DNA of 46,525 nucleotides from Erysipelotrichaceae bacterium (GCA_017561615.1 JAFZBT010000150.1:1-46525), one strand, 5' to 3'; counted from the stretch's first letter, positions 9,173 to 18,295 are shown. Notes: generated by a model from the letters alone, not told the origin. Numbers and translations: made by a program.

Positions 9173-9889
9173 CTAAAAACTCAACTCCATCAGTTCTGAT
9201 TCGTCAACGTTCTGACTGACCGCAAACTGCTTCCACTGCTCATTTTCGCCGTAGCAGCCGTACAGATAGCGGATGATGCTGTAAGTATATATGCTAACCT
9301 TTTCCTTTTCCAGAAGGGCCGGAAACAGGTCATACGCCATCTCCAGAGCCAGGATCTGGGCCTGCTGCAGGAAACTGGGGTTCTTGGCCAAAAGCACTTC
9401 CAGTGCTTCCATCACTTCGCCGAAGACCGGCTGGTCAGCGACCCGGGGAAGATTGGACGGATCGACCGTAATGATCCTGCCGTCCCGTTCAAACTCAAAC
9501 TGATCATCGACCTTCTGGCTGATCAGCACTTCCAGGACCATCACCTTCAGCAGATGGTGGATCTTTCCGTCCTTCAGGCTCTTTCTGATCTGCTCAAGGT
9601 AATTGCGGACATTGGCGTTCTGCAGCGATCTGATCGCATTGGTTGCCTGCTGTCCGTCGCCGGCCAGCATCCGGTGCAGGTCGCCCGGATCGATCAGTGA
9701 GACCGGCTTCTCCGGACGCAGCAGCGCATCCAGATTCTTGCGGTGCTCTTGAAGCTGCGCCATGACAGCAGAGGGAACGTATGGCATTTTCAGTTCTCCG
9801 TCGACCAGATCCCTGGCCGACTGATAATCACCCTGCTGAATGCACAGGGCAATGTCATTGAGAAGCTTTTCGTAGTAGTTTTCTTCCAT
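9173..9889 (-). CDS. TPR-like protein of unknown function (resembles DUF3196)
   Basis: 238 aa from the ATG at 9889; in-frame ATGs also occur at 9895 and 9919. The protein is all-helical in appearance. Its N-terminal pair of helices (CIQQGDYQSARDLVDGEL) looks like a TPR unit, and the pattern resembles the DUF3196 family of Firmicutes, though I am not certain of that name. No enzyme motif or membrane segment is seen. It is the first gene of a CIRCE-controlled operon with tig and lon, which implies a role in protein quality control. The start lies only 15 bases after the -10 box, and the 9895 ATG only nine, so the transcript may be leaderless or nearly so. Confidence 0.7.
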   Translation of the reverse strand: MEENYYEKLLNDIALCIQQGDYQSARDLVDGELKMPYVPSAVMAQLQEHRKNLDALLRPEKPVSLIDPGDLHRMLAGDGQQATNAIRSLQNANVRNYLEQIRKSLKDGKIHHLLKVMVLEVLISQKVDDQFEFERDGRIITVDPSNLPRVADQPVFGEVMEALEVLLAKNPSFLQQAQILALEMAYDLFPALLEKEKVSIYTYSIIRYLYGCYGENEQWKQFAVSQNVDESELMELSF

Positions 9890-9904
9890 ACGCATTCCTT
9901 CCTT

Positions 9905-9932
9905 ATTATACTCGTACATTTAGCACTGTCAA
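9905..9932 (-). promoter_or_regulatory. SigmaA promoter of the DUF3196-like/tig/lon operon
   Basis: Perfect -35 TTGACA (9927-9932) and perfect -10 TATAAT (9905-9910), 16-bp spacer, on the minus strand. The predicted start site falls within about three bases of the ATG at 9895, leaving almost no leader. Confidence 0.85.
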
Positions 9933-9946
9933 CCTTCAAGTGCTAA
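9920..9946. promoter_or_regulatory. CIRCE operator (HrcA binding site)
   Basis: Inverted repeat TTAGCACTG-N9-AAGTGCTAA, differing from the CIRCE consensus (TTAGCACTC-N9-GAGTGCTAA) at one base in each arm. It covers the -35 box of the adjacent promoter, the expected position for HrcA repression. No hrcA gene is in the window. Confidence 0.88.
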
Positions 9947-9958
9947 AGCGCTGATTCT

Positions 9959-10906
9959 CTATCTTACTTTAAGCATCCGCATAAGGTAATCCTTGAACAG
10001 CCGGCTCTTAAGCCTTGAACAGACTGCGGCGTTGGGCTTTTTGCCGGTGAAACCGTAGAAATCGATGATTACCGAACCGTAGGACGGTCCTTCCGAGGTA
10101 TCTACGCGGCAGTAATAGCGGTCGCATTCAGCGATGCAATCCGGATAAAGCGCCGCTGCCATGGCCGCCGGATCGGCCATGTCCAGGCAGTCTCTGCCGA
10201 AGCGCTGGCGATTCAGTTCCATCAGGACATGATTGGAATCGATGCAGAAGCGTCCCAGCTGTGAACTCTCCCTGATCTCTTTTATCTCATTTTCCTCCAG
10301 CATGCTTTCATCAAGACAGGCATCCCAGCCTACAAAGGTAAGATCCTCAATGCCGGCTTCCAGCACGATCCTGGCAGCTTCAGCGTCCTGCCAGATGTTG
10401 AATTCGGCAGCCGGACTGACGTTTCCGAATCCCAAACCGGCTGAACCCATGACCACTACTCTTCTGCTTCTCATAAAGGTCTTTCGGTCCAGTCTGATGG
10501 CCATGGCCAGGTTGGTAAGCGGGCCGAGCGTGACGATATCGATGCTCTTGTCTTCTCTGTCTCTCAATGCTTCCAGCATCCTGGTCACCGCATGTCCTTC
10601 GGACTTCTTAAGACCGGTACTGTGATAGCCCAGATCGACCATACCGTCGTAGCCGTGGGTGTCCCGGGCTCCTTCCCACTTCTTCAGCAGCATCTCCCCG
10701 CAGCCTTCATAGACCGGCGGACAGTAGGCCTCTGCGTACTGAAGGGTCGTCAGCGTGTTTTCCGTTGCCTGCTGCAGCGGCACGTTGCCGGCCACGGTGG
10801 TGATCATGATCACTTCATAGCCGGGATCGTTGAGTGCCATGGCGATGGCCACGGCATCGTCGGAACCGCAGTCGGTATCAATGATCAGTTTTCTCTTTTC
10901 GCTCAT
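9959..10906 (-). CDS. Inosine/uridine-preferring nucleoside hydrolase family protein
   Basis: 315 aa from the ATG at 10906 (AGAGGA seven bases upstream; the ATG at 10912 would be too close). Contains the calcium-binding signature IDTDCGSDDA (9-18) and the substrate motif around EFNIWQDAEAA, both diagnostic of the IUNH family that cleaves the N-glycosidic bond of ribonucleosides to base and ribose. Nucleobase preference cannot be read from sequence. It lies alone behind an extended -10 promoter and ends 12 bp before the CIRCE element. With cdd and deoC elsewhere in the window it contributes to nucleoside salvage. Confidence 0.92.
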   Translation of the reverse strand: MSEKRKLIIDTDCGSDDAVAIAMALNDPGYEVIMITTVAGNVPLQQATENTLTTLQYAEAYCPPVYEGCGEMLLKKWEGARDTHGYDGMVDLGYHSTGLKKSEGHAVTRMLEALRDREDKSIDIVTLGPLTNLAMAIRLDRKTFMRSRRVVVMGSAGLGFGNVSPAAEFNIWQDAEAARIVLEAGIEDLTFVGWDACLDESMLEENEIKEIRESSQLGRFCIDSNHVLMELNRQRFGRDCLDMADPAAMAAALYPDCIAECDRYYCRVDTSEGPSYGSVIIDFYGFTGKKPNAAVCSRLKSRLFKDYLMRMLKVR

Positions 10907-10930
10907 AAACATGTCCTCTTGTTACTACTA

Positions 10931-10939
10931 ATAATATCA
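10931..10939 (-). promoter_or_regulatory. Extended -10 promoter of the nucleoside hydrolase gene
   Basis: TGATATTAT on the minus strand (TG-n plus TATTAT, five of six matches), about 25 bases before the start codon; no strong -35. Confidence 0.45.
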
Positions 10940-10953
10940 GTTGCCTCAAGAAA

Positions 10954-10978
10954 ATTAAAACGGGGGTGCCGTTTTAAT
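10954..10978 (-). terminator. Intrinsic terminator of typA
   Basis: Ten-bp stem (10954-10963 with 10969-10978), 5-base loop, then TTTTC on the minus strand. The 5' arm includes the typA stop codon (10974-10976). Confidence 0.8.
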
Positions 10979-12812
10979 TCTCTTCTTCGTTCATTTTCTT
11001 CTTTTCGCGGAAGGCCGTCTTTCTCTCCAGGTCGGTCAGCCAGCGCTTCCTCAGCCTGATGGCATCCGGAGTGACCTCTACCAGCTCATCGTCGCCGATG
11101 AATTCCAGAGCGTACTCCAGCGTCAGCTGAATGGGCGGCGTCAGCAGCATCGCGTCATCGTGACCGGTGCTTCTGACGGCGGTCATGGTCTTGTTCTTGG
11201 TCGGATTGACCGGCATGTCCATGTCCTTGTTGCAGACGCCCACGATCATGCCTTCATAAACTTCCGTCTGCGGTCCGATGAAGAACGATCCTCTTTCCTG
11301 CAGATTGAAGATCGAATACTTCATCGCTGTGCCGGTGGCGTTGGAGACCATGACGCCGTTTTGGCGGGTATTGATCTCGCCCTGATAGGGCTCGTAGCCG
11401 TCAAAGGAACGGATCAGGATGCCTTCGCCTCTGGTGAAGTTGATGAAATCGGAGCGGAAGCCGATCATGCCGCGGGTGGAGACCCGGAAGATGATGGTGG
11501 TATAGGTTCCGTTGTTCTGGACGTCAACCATCTGGCCGTTGCGCAGATTGAGCTTGGCGATCGTGGTTCCCTCATACTGCTGCGGGACTTCACAGATGAC
11601 CTTCTCAACCGGCTCGTAGCGCTTGCCGTCGATGTACTTGAAGATGACCTGAGGCTTGGAGATGGCCAGTTCATAGCCTTCCCGTCTCATGTTTTCGATC
11701 AGGATGGTCAGACCGAGTTCGCCGCGGCCGGAGACCTTGAAGGTATCGGTCGTATCCGTCGGTTCGACTCGCAGTCCGACATTGACTTCCAGTTCCCTTT
11801 CCAGTCTTTCCTTGAGGTTGCGGGAAGTGACGTACTTGCCGCTGCGGCCGGCAAAGGGCGAAGTATTGACCATGAAGTTCATCGAAAGCGTCGGCTCATC
11901 GATGTGGATGGGCGGCAGGGGGTCGACGAAGTCCTTGTCACAGATGGTCTCGCCGATGGAAATGTCGGGAATGCCGGCGATGATCACGATGTCGCCGCTC
12001 TGCGCTTCCGTTATCGGCTTGCGCTTGTTGCCTTCGTAGTTGAACAGCTTGGTGATCGTGCAGCGCTGCTGTCTGCCGTCGCTTTTGCACAGGATGACCT
12101 GCTCGTTGGTCTTCAGCGTTCCCTTGTAGACCCGGCCGATGCCCAGACGGCCGATGTATTCGTCATAGGCCAGATTGGACACCTGCATCTGCAGCGGCTG
12201 ATCGTCCAGGTCGGGATAAGGTTCGATGTATCTGATGATCGTCTCAAACAGCGGCCGGATGCCTTCGTCGGGATCATCTTCGTGCAGCTTGACGATGCCT
12301 TCCTTGGCGATGCCGTACAGGATCGGGAATTCGATCTGCTGCTCGTTGGCGTTGAGTTCGAAGAACAGGTCGTAGACCAGATTGATGACTTCCTCGACCC
12401 GGGCGTCCTTCTTGTCGATCTTGTTGATCAGCAGGATCGGACGCAGTCCCAGTTCCAGCGACTTCTGAAGAACGAAGCGGGTCTGCGGCATCGGGCCTTC
12501 CGAGGAATCGACCAGCAGGATGACGGTATCGACCGTCTTGATGATCCGCTCGACTTCACTGGAGAAATCGGCATGCCCCGGGGTGTCGACGATGTTGATC
12601 TTGTAATCCTTGTAATATACGGAACAGTTCTTGGAATAGATGGTGATTCCCCTCTCTCTTTCCAGATCGTTGGAATCCATGACCAGAACGGTGTTCTCCT
12701 CAGCGGAGCTGAGAGCTCCTGACTGCTTCAGAAAAGCGTCGACCAGCGTGGACTTGCCGGCGTCGACGTGAGCTATGACTGCGAGATTTATGATCTTCTT
12801 TCTATCTTCCAT
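10974..12812 (-). CDS. typA: Ribosome-associated GTPase TypA/BipA
   Basis: 612 aa, full length. Translational GTPase with G1 AHVDAGKST (14-22), G2 RGIT, G3 DTPGHAD (76-82), G4 NKID (130-133), then EF-G-like domains II, III and V and the BipA-specific C-terminal domain. Binds 70S ribosomes at the EF-G site and supports ribosome assembly and stress or low-temperature growth. AGAGGTG lies seven bases before the ATG. A TATAAT between this gene and the upstream phosphoesterase suggests its own promoter in addition to read-through. Confidence 0.98.
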   Translation of the reverse strand: MEDRKKIINLAVIAHVDAGKSTLVDAFLKQSGALSSAEENTVLVMDSNDLERERGITIYSKNCSVYYKDYKINIVDTPGHADFSSEVERIIKTVDTVILLVDSSEGPMPQTRFVLQKSLELGLRPILLINKIDKKDARVEEVINLVYDLFFELNANEQQIEFPILYGIAKEGIVKLHEDDPDEGIRPLFETIIRYIEPYPDLDDQPLQMQVSNLAYDEYIGRLGIGRVYKGTLKTNEQVILCKSDGRQQRCTITKLFNYEGNKRKPITEAQSGDIVIIAGIPDISIGETICDKDFVDPLPPIHIDEPTLSMNFMVNTSPFAGRSGKYVTSRNLKERLERELEVNVGLRVEPTDTTDTFKVSGRGELGLTILIENMRREGYELAISKPQVIFKYIDGKRYEPVEKVICEVPQQYEGTTIAKLNLRNGQMVDVQNNGTYTTIIFRVSTRGMIGFRSDFINFTRGEGILIRSFDGYEPYQGEINTRQNGVMVSNATGTAMKYSIFNLQERGSFFIGPQTEVYEGMIVGVCNKDMDMPVNPTKNKTMTAVRSTGHDDAMLLTPPIQLTLEYALEFIGDDELVEVTPDAIRLRKRWLTDLERKTAFREKKKMNEEEN

Positions 12813-12838
12813 AAGCTTGCACCTCTGAAAACCTAAAC

Positions 12839-12844
12839 ATTATA
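12839..12844 (-). promoter_or_regulatory. Candidate -10 box upstream of typA
   Basis: A perfect TATAAT on the minus strand, 26 bases before the typA start, in the 39-bp gap after the phosphoesterase gene. The hexamer at 17-bp spacing (TAGAAA) is a poor -35. Confidence 0.4.
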
Positions 12845-12851
12845 TACGATT

Positions 12852-13313
12852 CTACAGTAACTTTCTAGTGACCTGATAACTGCCGTCTTCACCGATGTCA
12901 ATGACCAGATATCCGGTTTCGGCGCCGGAGCGGTTGTACATCAGCGACCCGGGATTCAGCAGCCTGACGCCGTCGATGACATTGTCATAGAAGTCATGGG
13001 TATGACCGAACAGGGCGATCCGGCAGTCGTTTTCCCGCGCCTGGCGGGCGATCGCCTCTTCGCGCTGGTAGAACAGGAAGCGGTGTCCGTGGCACATGAA
13101 GATGCGCAGGCCACAGAATTCGCTGACCAGCTGCAGCGGCAGGTCGTGATCGTAGTCGTTGTTGCCTCTGAGAATGATTAGCTGCGGAAAAGACCGGGGA
13201 TCGGAACACAGGTCTCCCAAGTGGATGAAGTAATCGGCGTTCTTCTCCTTCTTCAGGACTTTCCTTACTTCTTCATCATATCCGTGTGAATCGCTCATGA
13301 CTGCCAGTTTCAT
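12852..13313 (-). CDS. YfcE/MJ0936-family metallophosphoesterase
   Basis: 153 aa. All five metal and catalytic blocks of the small calcineurin-like family are present: D8-x-H10, GD (33-34), GNND (50-53), H75-G-H77 and GHTH (103-106). Family members are dimetal phosphodiesterases, some acting on cyclic or model phosphodiesters; the physiological substrate is generally unknown. It has a good sigmaA promoter, but the start codon is only 17 bases from the -10 and no Shine-Dalgarno sequence is visible, so the leader is very short. typA follows 39 bp downstream. Confidence 0.93.
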   Translation of the reverse strand: MKLAVMSDSHGYDEEVRKVLKKEKNADYFIHLGDLCSDPRSFPQLIILRGNNDYDHDLPLQLVSEFCGLRIFMCHGHRFLFYQREEAIARQARENDCRIALFGHTHDFYDNVIDGVRLLNPGSLMYNRSGAETGYLVIDIGEDGSYQVTRKLL

Positions 13314-13330
13314 ATAAAAACACCGTTAAA

Positions 13331-13359
13331 AGTATACGGAAAAAAGGCTCTGATTTCAA
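13331..13359 (-). promoter_or_regulatory. SigmaA promoter of the metallophosphoesterase gene
   Basis: -35 TTGAAA (13354-13359), 17-bp spacer, -10 TATACT (13331-13336) on the minus strand. The start codon follows 17 bases after the -10. Confidence 0.8.
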
Positions 13360-13397
13360 TAGAAACCGCTTGCAGCACCGACATTTTTGTCTGGTAA

Positions 13398-13422
13398 AAA
13401 GATGTCCTTTTCAGACATCTTT
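13398..13422 (-). terminator. Intrinsic terminator of uvrC
   Basis: Nine-bp perfect stem (13398-13406 with 13414-13422), 7-base loop, five T residues on the minus strand, 12 bp after the uvrC stop. Confidence 0.85.
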
Positions 13423-13433
13423 CAACGTCATTT

Positions 13434-15218
13434 TTACAGCATCAGTTCATCTTCATCCGGCTGGACAGGCTGCTGATGATAATAGTCATAGACCCTTTGG
13501 GCAACCTCAGCGGGTACGGCTTGCGATAGCTGTTCAACGTTTGCCTCCCGGATGCGGGCGATGGAGCCGAAGTGCTTCAGCAGGCTGCTGCGGCGCTTGG
13601 GTCCGACCCCTTCGATCTCCTCCAGCGATGAATGGCTCATCTGCTTTGACCTCAGCCTCTTGTGGTAGCTGATGGCGAAGCGGTGGACTTCGTCCTGCAT
13701 GTTGGTCATCAGGTAGAACAGTTCCGACTGCCGGTCGATCTCGATGATCTGATAGTCATCGTCCATCAGGCTGGCGGTCTGATGCCGGTCATTCTTGACC
13801 AGTCCCAGCAGCTTCACCGACGTTATCTGCAGGTCGTCCAGGATCTCCCTGGCGGCCCGTATCTGGCTTTCGCCGCCGTCGACGATGATGATGTCAGGCA
13901 GCACCGTCTTTTCCTTAAGCGCCCGAAACAGCCGGCGGTATAAAACTTCCTGCATGTTGGCGAAGTCGTTGTTGCCGTTAGTGACCTTATAGAGCCGGTA
14001 ATCCTTCTTGCTGGGCTTACCGTCAATGTAGACCACTTCGCCGGCTACGGCATTGCTGCCGGAAATGTGGGAGTTATCGTAGAGTTCGATGCGTCCGGTG
14101 CTGCTGTGGACCAGCGATTCCAGCTGTTGCAGAGCCACTGACCTATTTATCTGTTCACGGTTGAGGATGTCGAACTTCTGATTGAGGATGACCGAGGCAT
14201 TTTCCTTAGCCAGTTCGATCATTCTGACCTTGTCGCCGCGCTGGGGTATCAGTACCTCGCAGTCCAGCACTTCCTTCAGTCCTTCCGTCATCTCTCCCGG
14301 CGGCAGCAGCAGCTGACCGGGCAGTTCATTGGAGGCGTAGTACTGCTGAATGTAGGAGACGAAGGCCTCCTGAGGCTCGTCATAGACCGGCTTAAGCAGG
14401 TTATGGCGGTGCAGCAGCTGACCCTGGCTGTACAGCAGGCCGACAATGCTGATGTAGCCTCTGTCGACATGGTAATTGAAGACGTCCATGCTGTTCTTGC
14501 GGCCATTGGACTGCATCAGCTGATTGGCGGTGACATGGTCAATGGCTTCCAGAAGCTGCTGCTGCTCCTGCGCCTTTTCATACATCATTCTTTCCGAATA
14601 CTCATCGCGCAGCTGGGTAAGGTGATCTCTGATCTCTCTGGTATTGCCCTTCATGAAGGAAACAATGCTGTCGGTCATCTTCTGATAGACGTCCTTTTCG
14701 ATCTTATGCTCACAGGGGCCCAGACATAAGCCCAGGTGATAATACAGGCAGACCTTCCCGGGCATCACGTTGCACTTGCGCAGGGGATAGAGCTTCTCCA
14801 GCAGACCTACCAGCTCCCGGGCATAGGTCACGTTGGGATAAGGGCCAAAGTAGACGGCATTCTTCATCTTCTTCCGGTCGCGGACCAGTTTGATGGTCGG
14901 ATACTGTTCCCTGGTCAGCCGGATATAGGGATAGGAAGAATCGTCCATGAACATGATGTTGAACTTCGGACGGTACTTCTTGATCAGATTGAATTCCAGG
15001 ATGAAGGCTTCCTTATCGCTGGGAGTCACGATGAAATCAAAGTCCGCAATGTTGCTGACCAGCTTGGTCGTCTTATTGTCATGCGACCCGGTGAAATAGG
15101 AATTCACCCGGTTTTTCAGTTTCTTGGCCTTGCCGACGTAAATGACTTCCCCGTTTCTGTCCTTCATCAGGTAACAGCCCGGTTCCATCGGCAGGGTGGC
15201 GAGCTTGTTCTTAAGCAT
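13434..15218 (-). CDS. uvrC: Excinuclease ABC subunit C
   Basis: 594 aa, normal length. The N-terminal GIY-YIG nuclease (CYLM ... VIYVGKAKKLKNRVNSYF) makes the 3' incision. A Cys cluster near 150-170 and a UVR motif (about 197-227) for UvrB contact follow. The C-terminal RNase H-like nuclease (YDNSHISG) makes the 5' incision, and tandem helix-hairpin-helix motifs (EEIEGVGPKRRSSLLKHFG) bind DNA. It performs dual incision in nucleotide excision repair with UvrAB. It lies three bases after mutS2, so the two are cotranscribed, and ends at a clear terminator. Confidence 0.98.
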   Translation of the reverse strand: MLKNKLATLPMEPGCYLMKDRNGEVIYVGKAKKLKNRVNSYFTGSHDNKTTKLVSNIADFDFIVTPSDKEAFILEFNLIKKYRPKFNIMFMDDSSYPYIRLTREQYPTIKLVRDRKKMKNAVYFGPYPNVTYARELVGLLEKLYPLRKCNVMPGKVCLYYHLGLCLGPCEHKIEKDVYQKMTDSIVSFMKGNTREIRDHLTQLRDEYSERMMYEKAQEQQQLLEAIDHVTANQLMQSNGRKNSMDVFNYHVDRGYISIVGLLYSQGQLLHRHNLLKPVYDEPQEAFVSYIQQYYASNELPGQLLLPPGEMTEGLKEVLDCEVLIPQRGDKVRMIELAKENASVILNQKFDILNREQINRSVALQQLESLVHSSTGRIELYDNSHISGSNAVAGEVVYIDGKPSKKDYRLYKVTNGNNDFANMQEVLYRRLFRALKEKTVLPDIIIVDGGESQIRAAREILDDLQITSVKLLGLVKNDRHQTASLMDDDYQIIEIDRQSELFYLMTNMQDEVHRFAISYHKRLRSKQMSHSSLEEIEGVGPKRRSSLLKHFGSIARIREANVEQLSQAVPAEVAQRVYDYYHQQPVQPDEDELML

Positions 15219-15221
15219 GTT

Positions 15222-17525
15222 CTACTCCCGGAAGGTAACGATGGTTACCCCGCTGCCGCCGTCTCCCTGACCGCCGTGCTCAAACTTCTTTACGTACTTG
15301 AGCGTCCGCAGACGGTTCCAGATGGCAGTCCGCAGGGCACCGGTACCCATGCCGTGAACGATGCGGACAAAGGGTACGTTGGCTACCAGGGCATTGTCGA
15401 GGAACTTGTCCATCGTTTCCAGGGCTTCATCGACCCGATAGCCCAGCAGGTTGAGTTCGATGGCAAAGGAAGAAGACTTGACGACCTTTGACGAGGCCGC
15501 GTTTCTGGGCTTCTCCGGTTCCCGGGGTCTGGCCAGCCTGACCAGATTGTTCAGCTTGGACTGAATCTTCAGGCCGTCGCAGTTGATGATGGCGCTCTTT
15601 CTGTCCATTTCGATAACCTCGCCCTTCTGAGAGGACGAACCGATGCGGACATAATCGCCGATCTTTATCTCGCCGTCGATTTCCTCTTCGATCTGCGGTG
15701 AAAGCTCGCTGATCTCGTGCTTGAGGCGGGCGACGTCCTTGATGCTGTAGTTGTTCTGCTTCTTCAGCTCCTCAATGATTTCCTCGGCTCTCTCGCTGGC
15801 TTCGGCAACCACTTCGGCAGCCTGCTGATTGGCCTTCTCGATTATCTCGCGCTGATCGAGCTTCAGCTGGCGTCTGTCTTCCCTGATCTGTTCGTTTTCC
15901 TTTTTCAGCCGTTCTGCCTTGCGGTCAAGCCTTTCCTTCTGCTGACGGACTTCCTCGATCTGCTGCTGGAGATTCTCCAGCAGGCGGTCGCTGTCCGACT
16001 GCTGTTCGCTCTTGAACTGGTGCGCCTTGTCAATGATCTGATCATCGATGCCGTAACGGCGGGCGATCTCAATGGCATAGGACTGACCGATGGTGTTTTC
16101 AAGGTAGCGGTAGGTCGGCTTGAGATCCTGCTGATCGAATTCCATCGAAGCGATCATGATGTCATCGTGCTGACGGGCATAGGCCTTCAGCTTGCTGAAG
16201 TGGGTGGTCGCAACGACATAGACACCCCGGCTGCGCAGAAATTCCAGCACGGCGCTGGCCAGAGCCTGGCCTTCTATCGGGTCGGTAGCGCTTCCAAGCT
16301 CATCCAGGATCACCAGCGAGCGGCCGGTCGCGTTCCGGCAGATCTCCGCCAGCTTCTGAATATGGCCGGAGAAAGTGGAAAGATCATCGCTGATCGACTG
16401 GGAATCGCCGATGTCGCTGTAGATCTCGTCAAACAGCGGGATGGAAGCTTCCTGGCACAGCAAGGGCATGCCGCAGGAAAGCATCAGCGAAAACAGGCCG
16501 ATGATCTTCAGGGATACGGTCTTGCCGCCGGTATTGGGTCCGGTGATCAGGATGGTGCGCACCGGTTTGATCATCGTATAGCTGTTGGCCACTACCTTGG
16601 CTGAATCGATGAGCGGATGGCGGGCCTTCATTATTCTCAGGTCGCTGTCGGCGATCTCTCCGACCGTGCCGTCATATCGGGCGGCCCACTGGCCCATGGC
16701 GAACAGGCAGTCCAGAATGCCCAGGGTCTCGGTATTGGCCAGAAGCTTCTGACCGTCCTTCTTGACCAGCTGGGAAAGGGAAAACAGGATCCTCTTTATT
16801 TCCTCCTGCTCCTCGCTCTTGGTCTGCTGAAGTTCATTGTTCAGCCCGACCAGGGCGCTGGGTTCGACGTAGACGGCCATGCCTGAGGCGCTGGTGCCGT
16901 ACTGCAGGCCTTCAACGGTATTCTTATAGGTATTCTTGACCAGCACGACGGTGCGGTCATTGCGCATGGCGGTGATGTTTTCCTGCAGATACCTGCCGTT
17001 ATGGCTGATGAAATCGGCCATCTTGCGGGAGATGTCGCCCTGCAGCTTCTTCAGCTGCCTTCTTAAGTTGGCCAGACGCGAGGAGGCATTGTCATTGACG
17101 CTGCCGTCCGAGGATATGCAGCGGTTGATCTCCCGGGAAGTATCCCGGCAGATGTTCAGCGCCGAGATCAGATCCTCCAGGCTCTTCTTTTCGCCTTCGC
17201 AGCTGTCAAAGTAATCCCTGATCTTCTCAATGCCATAAGCCTGATCGGCGATCTTCAGCAGTTCCCCGGCATTCAGCGTGCCGTCCTTGATGGCAAGCTC
17301 GACTTCTTCAGTGATGTCATGGATGCCGCTGAAGGGCATCGGACCGTAGGATACGGTAAGCGCCAGCGCTTCCTTCATCCTGTCCAGCCTTCTCTGCAGT
17401 TCCAGCCGGTTATGCACCGGCTGCAGATTCAGGATATTGGCGCAGCCAAGGGAAAAACTGCTGAACTTGCTGATCAGCTCCTTGACTTCTTCAAACTGCA
17501 GGTTGCGGTAATCTCTTTCTTCCAT
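15222..17525 (-). CDS. mutS2: MutS2 (MutSB) ATPase with Smr endonuclease domain
   Basis: 767 aa. Lacks the mismatch-recognition domain of MutS. It has core/lever helices, an ABC-type ATPase (Walker A GPNTGGKT about 328-335; Walker B VILDELGSATDP), a long coiled coil (about 495-590), a KOW-like region and a C-terminal Smr domain (LNLLGYRVDEALE ... HGMGTGALR). MutS2 has been implicated in suppressing homologous recombination and in rescuing collided ribosomes in Firmicutes. The start begins MEERDYRNLQFEEV, consistent with homologues, but no Shine-Dalgarno sequence precedes it. It follows cvpA across a strong hairpin; the polX gene found here in Bacillus is absent. Confidence 0.96.
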   Translation of the reverse strand: MEERDYRNLQFEEVKELISKFSSFSLGCANILNLQPVHNRLELQRRLDRMKEALALTVSYGPMPFSGIHDITEEVELAIKDGTLNAGELLKIADQAYGIEKIRDYFDSCEGEKKSLEDLISALNICRDTSREINRCISSDGSVNDNASSRLANLRRQLKKLQGDISRKMADFISHNGRYLQENITAMRNDRTVVLVKNTYKNTVEGLQYGTSASGMAVYVEPSALVGLNNELQQTKSEEQEEIKRILFSLSQLVKKDGQKLLANTETLGILDCLFAMGQWAARYDGTVGEIADSDLRIMKARHPLIDSAKVVANSYTMIKPVRTILITGPNTGGKTVSLKIIGLFSLMLSCGMPLLCQEASIPLFDEIYSDIGDSQSISDDLSTFSGHIQKLAEICRNATGRSLVILDELGSATDPIEGQALASAVLEFLRSRGVYVVATTHFSKLKAYARQHDDIMIASMEFDQQDLKPTYRYLENTIGQSYAIEIARRYGIDDQIIDKAHQFKSEQQSDSDRLLENLQQQIEEVRQQKERLDRKAERLKKENEQIREDRRQLKLDQREIIEKANQQAAEVVAEASERAEEIIEELKKQNNYSIKDVARLKHEISELSPQIEEEIDGEIKIGDYVRIGSSSQKGEVIEMDRKSAIINCDGLKIQSKLNNLVRLARPREPEKPRNAASSKVVKSSSFAIELNLLGYRVDEALETMDKFLDNALVANVPFVRIVHGMGTGALRTAIWNRLRTLKYVKKFEHGGQGDGGSGVTIVTFRE

Positions 17526-17539
17526 GTTTCAATGATTTA

Positions 17540-17563
17540 AAAATGTCTGCAGGCAGACATTTT
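17540..17563 (-). terminator. Hairpin between cvpA and mutS2 (terminator or attenuator)
   Basis: Perfect 11-bp inverted repeat (17540-17550 with 17553-17563) with a 2-base nominal loop, followed on the minus strand by TTTAAAT. Its first arm holds the cvpA stop codon, and the mutS2 start is only 14 bases beyond. It probably ends or attenuates cvpA transcription, which leaves the mutS2 promoter undefined. Confidence 0.7.
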
Positions 17564-18275
17564 ACTTTGCTCCATTTAAAAGCTGATTGATGTAATCAAT
17601 GTCGATTCCGTAGTTGGTAAGGAAATCCCGGATGGAATCGGCGGAGATCTTGTTGATCTTCATCCAGTCAATGATGTTATGCAGATCGTCCTCTGTCAAG
17701 CTCTTGGGATCGTTGATCATTTTCTGAATGGCAACGTTCTCGCTGAAGATGCCCTTGAAGAGGTTGCTGGTATAATCGATCACCTTATCCGTATAGCGCA
17801 GCAGGGAATTATTGACAACGTCCTTGCCGTTGGCAAAGATGGCGCTGTTGAGAATGAAGGTAACGACCACGATCAGTAAGAAGGCGGGTATCAGGGAAAG
17901 CAGGGCTCCCAGAGTCTTATTGATTCCCTTGATGACCGGGATCTCGGTAATAGCGTTGAAAAGCGGCTTCAGGACAGCCAGGATGAGCAGGCCGATGACG
18001 AAAAGAATGAGGAACCAGCAGATCGTGTTGATCTTGTCATAGAAGAGATCGGCCAGTCCGGTTGACGCGAAGGGGGCAAACTTCCGGGGGAAGATCTGGA
18101 TCAGTTCACTCAGTCCTGATGAAAGGATCCAGGACAGGATGATGACGGCGAGAATGCCGATGATCTTCAGGATCTGCCATAAGAAGCCCTTGATGTATCC
18201 GATGATCAGCGAGATCGCGATGATGGCGATGACGCCGATGTTAATGAACAGTTCGCTGTTCTGCGGTAGTGTCAT
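17562..18275 (-). CDS. CvpA-family integral membrane protein
   Basis: 237 aa with four predicted membrane segments in the N-terminal 165 residues (about 11-28, 33-52, 85-110, 135-160), matching the CvpA (colicin V production) fold, then a soluble tail of about 75 residues rich in charged helices. Function is not settled in any species; links to envelope homeostasis and toxin export are reported. Neighbours rnhC and mutS2 match the Bacillus rnhC-zapA-cvpA-polX-mutS2 block, here without zapA and polX. GAGGTGAT gives a good ribosome site, and a TATAAT promoter lies in the divergent gap with rnhC. Confidence 0.88.
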   Translation of the reverse strand: MTLPQNSELFINIGVIAIIAISLIIGYIKGFLWQILKIIGILAVIILSWILSSGLSELIQIFPRKFAPFASTGLADLFYDKINTICWFLILFVIGLLILAVLKPLFNAITEIPVIKGINKTLGALLSLIPAFLLIVVVTFILNSAIFANGKDVVNNSLLRYTDKVIDYTSNLFKGIFSENVAIQKMINDPKSLTEDDLHNIIDWMKINKISADSIRDFLTNYGIDIDYINQLLNGAK

Positions 18276-18295
18276 AAGATATCACCTCGGCTGTC

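Noticed and set aside
11160..12722. 520-codon open frame on the plus strand opposite typA
   Set aside because: Antisense shadow: TypA is unmistakable on the minus strand, and the plus frame stays open because TTA, CTA and TCA codons are rare in it. The translation has no recognisable domain.
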